Source: Magnetococcus marinus MC-1 (lineage in GTDB: Bacteria > Pseudomonadota > Magnetococcia > Magnetococcales > Magnetococcaceae). Taken from it: a DNA stretch of 64,000 bases. The translations under genes and the position numbers were made by a program. Location: NCBI RefSeq assembly GCF_000014865.1, contig NC_008576.1, forward strand, positions 62,001 to 126,000. Reading direction: 5' to 3'. Positions 16,784 through 24,320 of the stretch are shown here, one piece after another; positions within the stretch are counted from its first letter, which is position 1, and each line of letters begins with the position of its first letter. The notes beneath the pieces were generated by a model. That model had not been told where the DNA came from. It saw nothing but the letters and a program-made list of their open reading frames with translations, and did not search any database.

Positions 16784-17368
16784 GTCGGGGGGAAGGATTC
16801 CCCCCGACTCTCCCTGCCAACAGGGGGGGCTATGTCGTTCTGTATAAAAAGGGTAAGGCATGCGGCTTTAAGGGCATGTCGTACCCGCCGACGTGACACA
16901 AGGAGGTTTTCAGGTTGCCGTAAGACACACCGGTCAAGTGTAAACGTATGCCCATTGACATGGCCCCATGGAGGGGGTTGGTCGGGGAGAGATCCCAAAC
17001 CGGTCAGTTGGCATAGCCCCATGGAGGGGGCAGTGGTCCATGGATGGATCATTCATGACCGGGTCGATGTGTGTGGTGTTCGCAGCAGGAAGCATGCGGG
17101 CGACCAACTTAGGTAACCCCGTCGGAGAACCATTCCAAAAGATGTGTTGGGCATATGTGGGTTAATCGGTGGCGGCGGGTTTGTGCACCGGTTAAGGGGT
17201 GCGGGGTAGAGCGGGTCTCTACATCACGCCTATGGCAAGGATCGCCAGGATAAGGGCTTGGGTCGGCCTATGTGAAAGAAAGATGGCTCAATACCCTATG
17301 GAAGGGGAAATCACAAGGAGAGGATATAAGCAAAGAGGTGCTGACACGATGTCGGTACTTGTAACAGG
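16784..17368 (+). promoter_or_regulatory. F12 upstream GGA hairpins and leader
   Basis: 16784-16808 is the GGA-triloop hairpin. Then GCCCC-AUGGAG-GGGGU (16963-16978), GCCCC-AUGGAG-GGGGC (17016-17031), GGUCC-AUGGAU-GGAUC (17035-17050) and UGGC-AAGGAUC-GCCA (17233-17247). The leader has hairpin I GGGC-UUGGGUCG-GCCU (17254-17269), hairpin II CCCU-AUGGAA-GGGG (17294-17307, a U-G closing pair replacing C-G) and hairpin III GUGCUGACA-CGA-UGUCGGUAC (17338-17358, nine pairs). The ribosome binding site is ACAGGAG. Confidence 0.65.
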
Positions 17369-17377
17369 AGAAGTGCC

Positions 17378-18193
17378 ATGTCTTTGTATATTAACACAAA
17401 CATTGCAGCATCCAATGCCCAGCGTCAGTTGACGAAGAGCACCAATGCTTTGGGCAAGACCTATGAGCGTCTCTCATCAGGGCTGCGCATTAACAGCGCT
17501 TCGGACGATGCCGCCGGTTTGACCGTTTCTTCTCGCATGACTGCGCAGATCCGTGGTTTGAACCAATCGGCTCGTAATGCCAACGATGGCATCTCTTTGG
17601 TGCAGGTGGCCGAGGGTGCGTTGGCTGAGACCGAAGCGGCTTTGCAGCGCATGCGTGAACTGGCGGTGCAGGCGGCCAGTGGTTCCTATAACAACACGGA
17701 TCGTTCCGATTTGAATGATGAGGTCACGCAGCTCGTTACGGAGATCACCCGTATCTCCACGGACACCAAGTTTAATGGGGTGTCGTTGATGAGCAGCAAC
17801 CAGACCTTCGATATTCAAGTGGGTGCCGATGTGGGTCAAAAGATCACTGTCAGCACCCAAGGTGCGGGTGCCTCGCTGCTGGGTGTGACCACCGCCAGCA
17901 TCACCTCGGCGGGTTTGGCCAGTATCGCCATTGGTAAGATTGACGCCGCCATTGCCAGCGTATCGGATATGCGTTCGGTGCTGGGTGCGCAGCAGAATCG
18001 TCTGGAAGCGGCCATTACCAACCTGAGCAATGTTTCTGAGCGCACCCAAGCGGCCCGTTCGCGCATCATGGATGCAGACATTGCCCAAGAGACGGCCAAT
18101 CTGACCAAGCAGTCCATTTTGCAGCAAGCTGGGGCGGCGATGTTGGCGCAGGCCAACCAGCAACCACAGATCATGTTGAGCCTCTTACGTTAA
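17378..18193 (+). CDS. fliC: Flagellin F12
   Basis: A 271-residue canonical flagellin, last of the F7-F12 run. It begins MSLYINTNIAASNAQRQL and ends [17 protein letters not shown], with GASLLGVTTAS where F11 has GASALGV. The start follows AACAGGAGAAGTGCC. The sequence after its stop lacks the GGA-triloop hairpin found behind F7-F11; instead a loose CCCTCTTAAAGGGGG hairpin lies near 18210. Confidence 0.96.
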   Translation: MSLYINTNIAASNAQRQLTKSTNALGKTYERLSSGLRINSASDDAAGLTVSSRMTAQIRGLNQSARNANDGISLVQVAEGALAETEAALQRMRELAVQAASGSYNNTDRSDLNDEVTQLVTEITRISTDTKFNGVSLMSSNQTFDIQVGADVGQKITVSTQGAGASLLGVTTASITSAGLASIAIGKIDAAIASVSDMRSVLGAQQNRLEAAITNLSNVSERTQAARSRIMDADIAQETANLTKQSILQQAGAAMLAQANQQPQIMLSLLR

Positions 18194-18286
18194 TGGCGGC
18201 TGTGGGTGGGATCCCTCTTAAAGGGGGTTCCACCCTCTCATCCGTAAGTTTGGTTTCACCAGTGGTACAATGGGTTAAGAAGGAAA

Positions 18287-18652
18287 ATGAGCATGGAACG
18301 GGATAAAACATTCGTTAGCGAAGAGCAACCGTTTCGCCGGCTCTATTGGACGGCGGTACCGGTCTTACAAACACAGACGTCGGCCGCTGTTCGTTCGAAT
18401 CGTGCTTGGGGATCTCTCCGCGCGGCGGCAGGCCGCGCCGCGCGGGAGATGGATGATCTGGGTTGTCTTCTTGAGGAGTTGGGCGGTTCTACCGCATCGG
18501 CAGAAGAGACCCAACAGGCCCAGCACGCGGTGCATTTTATGCGCCGAATCATGGCGGAAACCGTGGCTTTTGAGGCACGCCTGGAGCATATGGCACCAGC
18601 CTCATCATCCCTGTTTCCGGCATATGGGGATGATGAGGTTTTACCCCACTAA
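18287..18652 (+). CDS. Small helical protein, unrecognised
   Basis: A 121-residue protein starting at an ATG after AAGAAGGAAA. It is mostly helical and alanine-rich, with one long predicted helix (SLRAAAGRAAREMDDLGCLLEEL) and a second around QHAVHFMRRIMAE. There is no signal peptide or membrane helix. It stands alone between F12 and F13 and ends before a clear terminator. Its size and helicity would suit a filament chaperone or regulator, but nothing in the sequence proves that. Confidence 0.6.
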   Translation: MSMERDKTFVSEEQPFRRLYWTAVPVLQTQTSAAVRSNRAWGSLRAAAGRAAREMDDLGCLLEELGGSTASAEETQQAQHAVHFMRRIMAETVAFEARLEHMAPASSSLFPAYGDDEVLPH

Positions 18653-18719
18653 GGTGGACGAGCATTGGCTCGATCACCGTGGGTATGGCGCTTCACATCA
18701 TGCCCTCTTCCCTTGCTTA

Positions 18720-18756
18720 GCGTGCCCTCACCCGAGGGTGTGGGCACGCTTTTTTT
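18720..18756 (+). terminator. Intrinsic terminator after the small helical gene
   Basis: GCGTGCCCTCACCC and the complementary GGGTGTGGGCACGC form a long stem with a GA-type tight turn (18720-18749), followed by seven T. The region 18757-19136 that follows has no gene; it contains CCAUC/GAUGG-type short stems near 18931 and 19113-19127, the latter just before the F13 start. Confidence 0.85.
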
Positions 18757-19136
18757 CGCAGGGTCTGCCCATAGGTGTCTTATGGGTTTAAAGCTTTGGC
18801 ATAACAACCAAGAGAGCAGATATGGCTGAGCAGGAGAAGCGATAAGCTGTGAGGATGGATTGTTTAATGCTTTGTCAGGAATCGTGAAAAAGGGATTTTT
18901 CACGGGAACAATGGACAGGTGTAAGCACCCGCCATCGAGGATGGGATGGTGGATCGGATTTTCGGCAGGCACCGACCGAAAACAGCAGGGCTGTGTGATC
19001 ACCGCCCCGTTGAGCACGAAAGGTGTACCGAGTCATTCACGCAGGTAGAGCAGAGGAGGTGTTTACGGATCATGGGCAGGTAGGTCGAGATAACCTATCG
19101 CTATTATGATCACCATCAGCAGGATGGAGGTCAACA

Positions 19137-19964
19137 ATGGGGTTGACGATTTACGGTAATGTCTTCTCCTTAGACGCGCATCGGGCGCGATCCCGTCGGT
19201 CTGATCTGTCCGATCGGGGTACGTTCAAGCGCTTGATTTCACGTATTGAGCCGGATGCAGGTGAGCCAGCGGTATTGGATATGCTGCGGGATTATCGACG
19301 TGCCAACCGACTAAGGACGGTGAACCAAGCTCGGCAAAATGCCAATGCAGGGATCTCTACCATTCAGGTGGCAGAGCAGGCCCTGCGTGAGACAGAAAGC
19401 GCCTTGCAGCGCATACAGGAGATCACTTCACGTCCCTTGGATGGGGAGCCGGTGGAGGGTTCAAAACGGGCCAAGTATGACCAAGAGGTGGCTCAATTGG
19501 TGCGGGATATCGACGGTTTAGCCGGAGAATCTCAACGCCATAGTATGCGTTTAATGCGGGGGGGGCTTTCCTCCCACAGCTTTGCGGTGGGGGTGGATCA
19601 GCCCGAGGAGATCTGTTTCACCGTGGATGATACCAGCAGTGCGCAGATGGGGGTGGAGGCCTCTGTCGCGTGGGATGATCCACAGTTGGCACTGGATGCC
19701 TTGGCGAATATTCACCGTGCGATGAATCGGGTGGCACAGGTACGGCAAGAGCTGGATCAGGTGCACAATCGTTTTAATACGGTGCTTGAACGGCTATCGA
19801 GCCTTTCGGAACAGGCTTTGACGGAGCGTCGTGGCATTGAGAGCGCGCAGGAGGCCGAAACCGTTGTGGCAGGGCTACACAGTGCGCTTTCGCAGCAGGC
19901 CGAAGCAGCGATCACCATGCAGGCCAATCAACATACCATGTTGGTTAATTTGTTGTTGAACTAG
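19137..19964 (+). CDS. Highly diverged flagellin-like protein F13
   Basis: A 275-residue protein with flagellin architecture but little conservation: MGLTIYGNVFSLDAHRAR at the start, NANAGISTIQVAEQALRETE in D1 and TMQANQHTMLVNLLLN at the end. The normally invariant SSGLRIN and ADDAAGL motifs are gone and the RSRI-DAD helix is replaced by ERRGIESAQEAE. The protein is richer in Asp and Glu than the other flagellins. The ORF is intact with GGATGGAGG as ribosome binding site. Like F3, it may be a minor subunit, a cap or junction component, or a gene under weak selection. Confidence 0.75.
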   Translation: MGLTIYGNVFSLDAHRARSRRSDLSDRGTFKRLISRIEPDAGEPAVLDMLRDYRRANRLRTVNQARQNANAGISTIQVAEQALRETESALQRIQEITSRPLDGEPVEGSKRAKYDQEVAQLVRDIDGLAGESQRHSMRLMRGGLSSHSFAVGVDQPEEICFTVDDTSSAQMGVEASVAWDDPQLALDALANIHRAMNRVAQVRQELDQVHNRFNTVLERLSSLSEQALTERRGIESAQEAETVVAGLHSALSQQAEAAITMQANQHTMLVNLLLN

Positions 19965-20044
19965 GCGGCCATGGTGTGACCCGTGGGTAGATTGTGGTGG
20001 CAAGCAGAGACGGGCTTGCCTTAATGGAAAACCGTGCGCACAGC

Positions 20045-20058
20045 CGCCATGGATGGCG
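20045..20058 (+). promoter_or_regulatory. GGA hexaloop hairpin between F13 and F14
   Basis: CGCC-AUGGAU-GGCG, inside a longer imperfect stem (CACA...GUG). It has the same AUGGAU loop as the hairpin at 17035-17050 with a different stem. Confidence 0.5.
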
Positions 20059-20086
20059 TTGTGGGGGTACCCTTTTGCGCCTTTGG

Positions 20087-20101
20087 TGGCGTAGGGGGTG
20101 C
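20087..20101 (+). promoter_or_regulatory. Possible sigma-54 promoter for F14
   Basis: TGGCGTAGGGGGTGC has GG (20088-20089) and GC (20100-20101) 10 nt apart, and a perfect TGGC. It lies about 187 bp before the GTG start. The -12 TTGC is GTGC here, so the call is tentative. Confidence 0.35.
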
Positions 20102-20287
20102 CGTGGTGGTGTTTTAAGGATGCGTTGTGAACAGGAAAGTGTAAGAGGTTGTAAACGCAGCAACAACGGGAATAATAAAATAAAAAAAAGCGGGTTAGGG
20201 TTGGTCCGCATAAACGAACAACTCACCTCCGCCAAGGAAGGGTCCTAATGCAAACCAGTATGGAATTTGCTTTCGGAGGAATCTCTC

Positions 20288-21112
20288 GTGGCACTGACAA
20301 TCAATACCAATATGGCCGCTCTTATTGCGTCTAAGAACCTGAATAATGTTCAGGGTTCTTTGAACAAGAGCTTTCAGCGTCTCTCTTCGGGGTTACGTAT
20401 CAACAGCGCAGCAGATGATGCTGCGGGTCTCTCGCAGGCGAGTCGTATGAGCAGTACGATTCGTGGGTCTAACCAAGCCATTCGAAATACCAATGATGGT
20501 ATTTCGATTGCTCAGGTGGCCGAAACCGCGCTCAATGAGACTGAATCAGCCCTTCAGCGTATCCGGGAACTCACTGTTCAGGCTGCCAATGGCACCATGA
20601 CGACCACGGATCGTTCAGATATTAGTAAGGAGGTACAGGCATTAGCGGCAGAGATCCAACGGATCTCCACGGATACCAAGTTCAATGGTAACACACTGCT
20701 TAGTACGGGTGGCTTTTCTGCCTATATTAAGACCAATGCAGAAGCAACGGCTGCGACGGTAGCGGTGCAGGTTGGCTCGGCGACTTCCACAGCGCTGGGT
20801 ATCTACCAGACCCTTAGTTTTGCTACAGCCAGTAAGGCAACCTCTGCCTTGACTGCCATTGATAACGCATTGAGCAGTGTCTCCTCCATGCGGGCCTCCT
20901 TAGGTGCGGTACAGAGCCGTCTGGAGTCGGTCGTATCCGGTTTGCAAGGCATCGTAGAAAATACCACGTCGGCACGATCTCGGATTATGGATGCCGATGT
21001 GGCTGCTGAGACCACCAACCTGACTCGGTCGGCGATCATTCAGCAGGCCGGAGTTGCGATTTTGGCACAGGCGAATCAACAGCCATCCATCGTGTTGGCG
21101 CTGCTTAGCTAA
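20288..21112 (+). CDS. fliC: Flagellin F14
   Basis: A 274-residue flagellin starting at GTG 20288 (MALTINTNMAALIASKNL) after TCGGAGGAA. The D0/D1 motifs are intact ([55 protein letters not shown]). The centre is its own type, with a slightly longer segment (AYIKTNAEATAATVAVQVG), so F14 forms a separate branch from F1/F15 and F4-F12. The leader has the GGGTTGG and CCAAGGAAGGG elements of the F1/F15 class. A strong terminator follows. Confidence 0.95.
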   Translation: MALTINTNMAALIASKNLNNVQGSLNKSFQRLSSGLRINSAADDAAGLSQASRMSSTIRGSNQAIRNTNDGISIAQVAETALNETESALQRIRELTVQAANGTMTTTDRSDISKEVQALAAEIQRISTDTKFNGNTLLSTGGFSAYIKTNAEATAATVAVQVGSATSTALGIYQTLSFATASKATSALTAIDNALSSVSSMRASLGAVQSRLESVVSGLQGIVENTTSARSRIMDADVAAETTNLTRSAIIQQAGVAILAQANQQPSIVLALLS

Positions 21113-21153
21113 GGTAGATCTCCGGCGCTTTACCTAGAGAAAAATGACTCGGT

Positions 21154-21186
21154 GAAACCCCACGCCTTTGGCGTGGGGTTTCTTTA
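21154..21186 (+). terminator. Intrinsic terminator after F14
   Basis: GAAACCCCACGCC-TTT-GGCGTGGGGTTTC followed by TTTAT. A perfect 13-bp stem that can also act for the convergent suhB gene. Confidence 0.92.
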
Positions 21187-21293
21187 TATTGGGGTAGGGC
21201 ATGGCCGCAGGGATGCGCGGGGCTAAACAGAGCGGGCCCGTGTCGACAAACGGCTTGCGGAGGGTTAGCCGAGTTGGGCCGTTGCTGTAGGCA

Positions 21294-22106
21294 TTAACCA
21301 CGTTTGGGTGCTTGGTGCAGCCCCGCGCCCTGGAGGAGATGCAGCAGCTTTTCGTGGATACCCGGTGTTGCGGCCACAATATCTCCGCTTTTCATATAGT
21401 CTTTTTCACCCGTTACGCTGCACACATAGCCCCCAGCCTCGGTGACCAGTAACTGTCCGGCGGCAATATCCCACGGGGCGAGGCGCATCTCCCAAAACCC
21501 ATCAAAACGGCCCGCTGCCACATAGGCCAGATCCAGGGCCGCACTACCGGCGCGGCGCACTTCGCTGACATTTTCCATCACCTGCCCAAAGGCTTTTAAA
21601 TAGGACGGCATCACTGAGCGATGGCGAAAGGGAAAGCCTGTGCCTAACAGGGCGTGACTGAGCCGTTCTTGGCCGGAGACACGGATGCGTCGTTCATTAA
21701 AAAAGGCGCCCCCCCCTTTTTCAGCGGTGAAGGTCTCATCTTTAAAGGGGTCGTGTACGACGCCAGCGACCACCTCTCCCCGGCGGGCCAGGGCGATGGA
21801 GATGGCAAAGTGGGGAATACCCCGTACAAAGTTGGTGGTGCCATCAATGGGATCGATAATCCACTGGAACTCGGCATGAGGGCGATGGCTACCGCTCTCT
21901 TCGGTGAGAAAACCATACTGGGGGTAGCCACGACTGAGTTGGTCCATTAACTCTTTTTCCACCGCCAGATCGGCAGAGGTGACCAGATCGTGGGGGGCTT
22001 TTTCGTGAATTTCCAACTTTTCGGGCCGGTCGAACTGTTGCAGGGCGATCTGCCCGGCACGACGAGCGGCACGGATGGCGACATGGAGAGCGGGTGCGGG
22101 ATTCAT
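21294..22106 (-). CDS. suhB: Inositol-1-monophosphatase family protein SuhB
   Basis: A 270-residue member of the lithium-sensitive inositol monophosphatase family. The metal sites are present: TEESG, WIIDPIDGTTNF and the C-terminal WDIAAGQLLVTEAGG. It hydrolyses myo-inositol phosphates; in many bacteria SuhB also works in transcription antitermination with NusA. I chose the ATG at 22106 (MNPAPALHVAIRAARRAGQ), matching the usual family start; an in-frame ATG at 22121 adds five residues. It is convergent with F14 and unrelated to the flagellar genes around it. Confidence 0.93.
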   Translation of the reverse strand: MNPAPALHVAIRAARRAGQIALQQFDRPEKLEIHEKAPHDLVTSADLAVEKELMDQLSRGYPQYGFLTEESGSHRPHAEFQWIIDPIDGTTNFVRGIPHFAISIALARRGEVVAGVVHDPFKDETFTAEKGGGAFFNERRIRVSGQERLSHALLGTGFPFRHRSVMPSYLKAFGQVMENVSEVRRAGSAALDLAYVAAGRFDGFWEMRLAPWDIAAGQLLVTEAGGYVCSVTGEKDYMKSGDIVAATPGIHEKLLHLLQGAGLHQAPKRG

Positions 22107-22543
22107 GGTTTGACGACTCAATTTGGCAGGTTATCGGGGGTTGAGTGGCAAACAGCATAGCATCAAGAGGCTGCTGGCTACACCTTTGCGTGAAAAAAGG
22201 TTCCAGAAAGTAGCATGGATGGGTCGGTGCGTCCACCGGGGTGAGGGGCTTGGGTGCGCTTTCGTCCCTTTGTCCCCAGCGGCAACATTTACCGAACCGT
22301 GAAAAAGTGCCTGGGGCATTTTTTGCGTAGGGGTTGGTGGGGGGGTTAAGGGTCGCCGTGGTGCGTGAAAAAAGGCACCATAAGAGATTTTTACCATAAA
22401 TTATAAAATAACAAATACAATAACATATAAAAAAACAGGGGGGGAATGAGGGTGAGGATCCCGTGAAAAAAGGCGAGTTGGCATAGCTGCTGCACAGATA
22501 AAGCTGAAACCGGAATCTCCGGGTAACGTCAATGCAAGGGAAA
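22107..22543 (+). promoter_or_regulatory. Intergenic region with flgK sigma-54 promoter
   Basis: No gene is supported in this 437-bp gap. A near-consensus sigma-54 promoter, TTGGCATAGCTGCTGCA, lies at 22478-22494: GG and GC are separated by exactly 10 nt and both boxes (TTGGCA, TGCA) are good. It is about 50 bp before the flgK start. The upstream 22380-22450 stretch is AT-rich and could hold activator or IHF sites. Confidence 0.7.
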
Positions 22544-24298
22544 ATGGCTGTGACGATCTCCTCACTGCTCAATATCTCCAAAACCGGCCTTCTGAGCAAC
22601 CAGTATGCACTGAGCTCGGTTTCTCAGAACATCGCCAACGTCAATACCGCTGGTTATTCCCGTCAGACGGCGGCTCTGACCAGTAATCAGGGTGCGTTGC
22701 GTGGTAACACCGATGGTATTGGTGGTGGTGTTGCTGTCTCTGACTTAAAGCGCAGTGTGGATGCGCTGGTGGATAACCGTATTCAGCTGGGGTTGGGCGA
22801 GAAGGGTCGTTTGGAGACCCGCAACCAGTATTTGAATATGATCGAAAATGTGTTCAACGACCAGGATGGTGATGGTCTGTCGACCCGGTTGGATGAATTT
22901 TTTTCCATGGTTGATAAGTTGGCGGACAACCCCACCAGTCCCGCTTCTCGGGCGGAGTTGGTGGCCAGTGCTCAGAATGTCACCAACTTTGCCAATAAGA
23001 TGTACGACGATTTGGCGGGTCTGGCGCTGCCGGTTGATCAAGAGATTGATGTCTTGGTCAACACCATCAACACCAAGCTTAAAAGCTTGGCTGAGGTTGA
23101 TAGTGCCATTCAATTACGTGAAAAAACGAATAATCCTGCGTTGGACCTGAAGGACCAGCGGGATGAGATGATTCGTGAGCTCTCTGGCATGATCGACGTT
23201 CAGGTGCTCTCCAATCAGGATGGTTCCACCACCCTGATGACAGCCGGTGGTGAGCTGTTAATGGATCATGGTTTTACAGCCACTTTTGGGCGCGGTGCAT
23301 TAGATACCACCACAGGTTTTGCCGGCATTACCGTTAATGGCAAAAGTGGTGACTATACCGATAAGCTCTCCAGCGGTTCTTTGAAAGCACTGTTGGAAGT
23401 TCGTGATCAGGTGGTGGGTGGCAGTAGCGGCTATCTGACCAAGTTAGAGAGCATTGTTGACGAGCTGCGTTTTCAGGTCAACAGCATCACCAGCACCTCA
23501 TCCAGTATGTATTTGAACCAGAGCCAAACTGGCGTGTTTGATTTGGGTACGCAGACCGCGACGGCAGTGAACGCCCAGGACTACACCACGGTCAATGCCC
23601 CGCCGCCAGATTTGGGGCGGGTTGTGGATGGCACCGTCACGTTTGCTTATGGTAGCGATGCCAATAATCTGAGCTTTGATAGTGTCAATATCACGTCTTC
23701 GATGACCATTGATGAGGTGGTGGCGGCCTTAAATGCTTCTAATGCGGTAAGTGCAAGCGTCAATGCCAATAATCAGCTCTCCATTGCGGCAAAAAGCACC
23801 TACTACGCCGTCTCTGCTGACAGCAGTAACATTATGGCAGCCATGGGTATTGGTGCCCTCTTTGGAGGAACTGGGGCATCCAATATGGCGGTGAACAGTG
23901 AAATGGTTGCTGACCAGACCACCGTGCCGGTGGGGCGTATCCGTACCGACGCCAACGGCCTGCCACAGTTTGATAATGCGGATAATGACGGGGTTTTGGC
24001 GCTGGGCGATCTGCGCAACACCAAATTTACCCTGTTTGGTGAATCCCTCACCTTGTCGGCCCACTACGCTTCCACCATTAGTCAACTGGGTGCTGAGCAG
24101 GCCAGCAATGAGGAGCAGTTGGGGGCGGCGACCTCCACCTACAATTTTATGCAACAGGTCCGGGCCTCTATTTCCGGTGTCTCTCTGGAAGAGGAGTTGA
24201 CCGACCTGATGCGTTTTCAGCGGGCCTTTCAGGCCTCCAGTAAAATGGTGGTGACCGCCGACGAGCTGTTGCAGTCGGTCATCGGCATGGTGAGATAA
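22544..24298 (+). CDS. flgK: Flagellar hook-filament junction protein FlgK (HAP1)
   Basis: A 584-residue FlgK. The N-terminus has the axial-family signature (LNISKTGLLSNQYALSSVSQNIANVNTAGYSR, here named by its parts LNISKTGLL and NIANVNTAGYSRQ), followed by GIGGGVAV, and the C-terminal helix has VSLEEELTDLMRFQRAFQAS and ADELLQSVIGMV. FlgK joins hook to filament. The ATG at 22544 follows AAGGGAA; the upstream in-frame ATG at 22532 is less likely. It is transcribed from the sigma-54 promoter just upstream and begins a flgK-flgL-fliW unit. Confidence 0.96.
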   Translation: MAVTISSLLNISKTGLLSNQYALSSVSQNIANVNTAGYSRQTAALTSNQGALRGNTDGIGGGVAVSDLKRSVDALVDNRIQLGLGEKGRLETRNQYLNMIENVFNDQDGDGLSTRLDEFFSMVDKLADNPTSPASRAELVASAQNVTNFANKMYDDLAGLALPVDQEIDVLVNTINTKLKSLAEVDSAIQLREKTNNPALDLKDQRDEMIRELSGMIDVQVLSNQDGSTTLMTAGGELLMDHGFTATFGRGALDTTTGFAGITVNGKSGDYTDKLSSGSLKALLEVRDQVVGGSSGYLTKLESIVDELRFQVNSITSTSSSMYLNQSQTGVFDLGTQTATAVNAQDYTTVNAPPPDLGRVVDGTVTFAYGSDANNLSFDSVNITSSMTIDEVVAALNASNAVSASVNANNQLSIAAKSTYYAVSADSSNIMAAMGIGALFGGTGASNMAVNSEMVADQTTVPVGRIRTDANGLPQFDNADNDGVLALGDLRNTKFTLFGESLTLSAHYASTISQLGAEQASNEEQLGAATSTYNFMQQVRASISGVSLEEELTDLMRFQRAFQASSKMVVTADELLQSVIGMVR

Positions 24299-24320
24299 AA
24301 AGAATCCATAGGGGGCAGCC

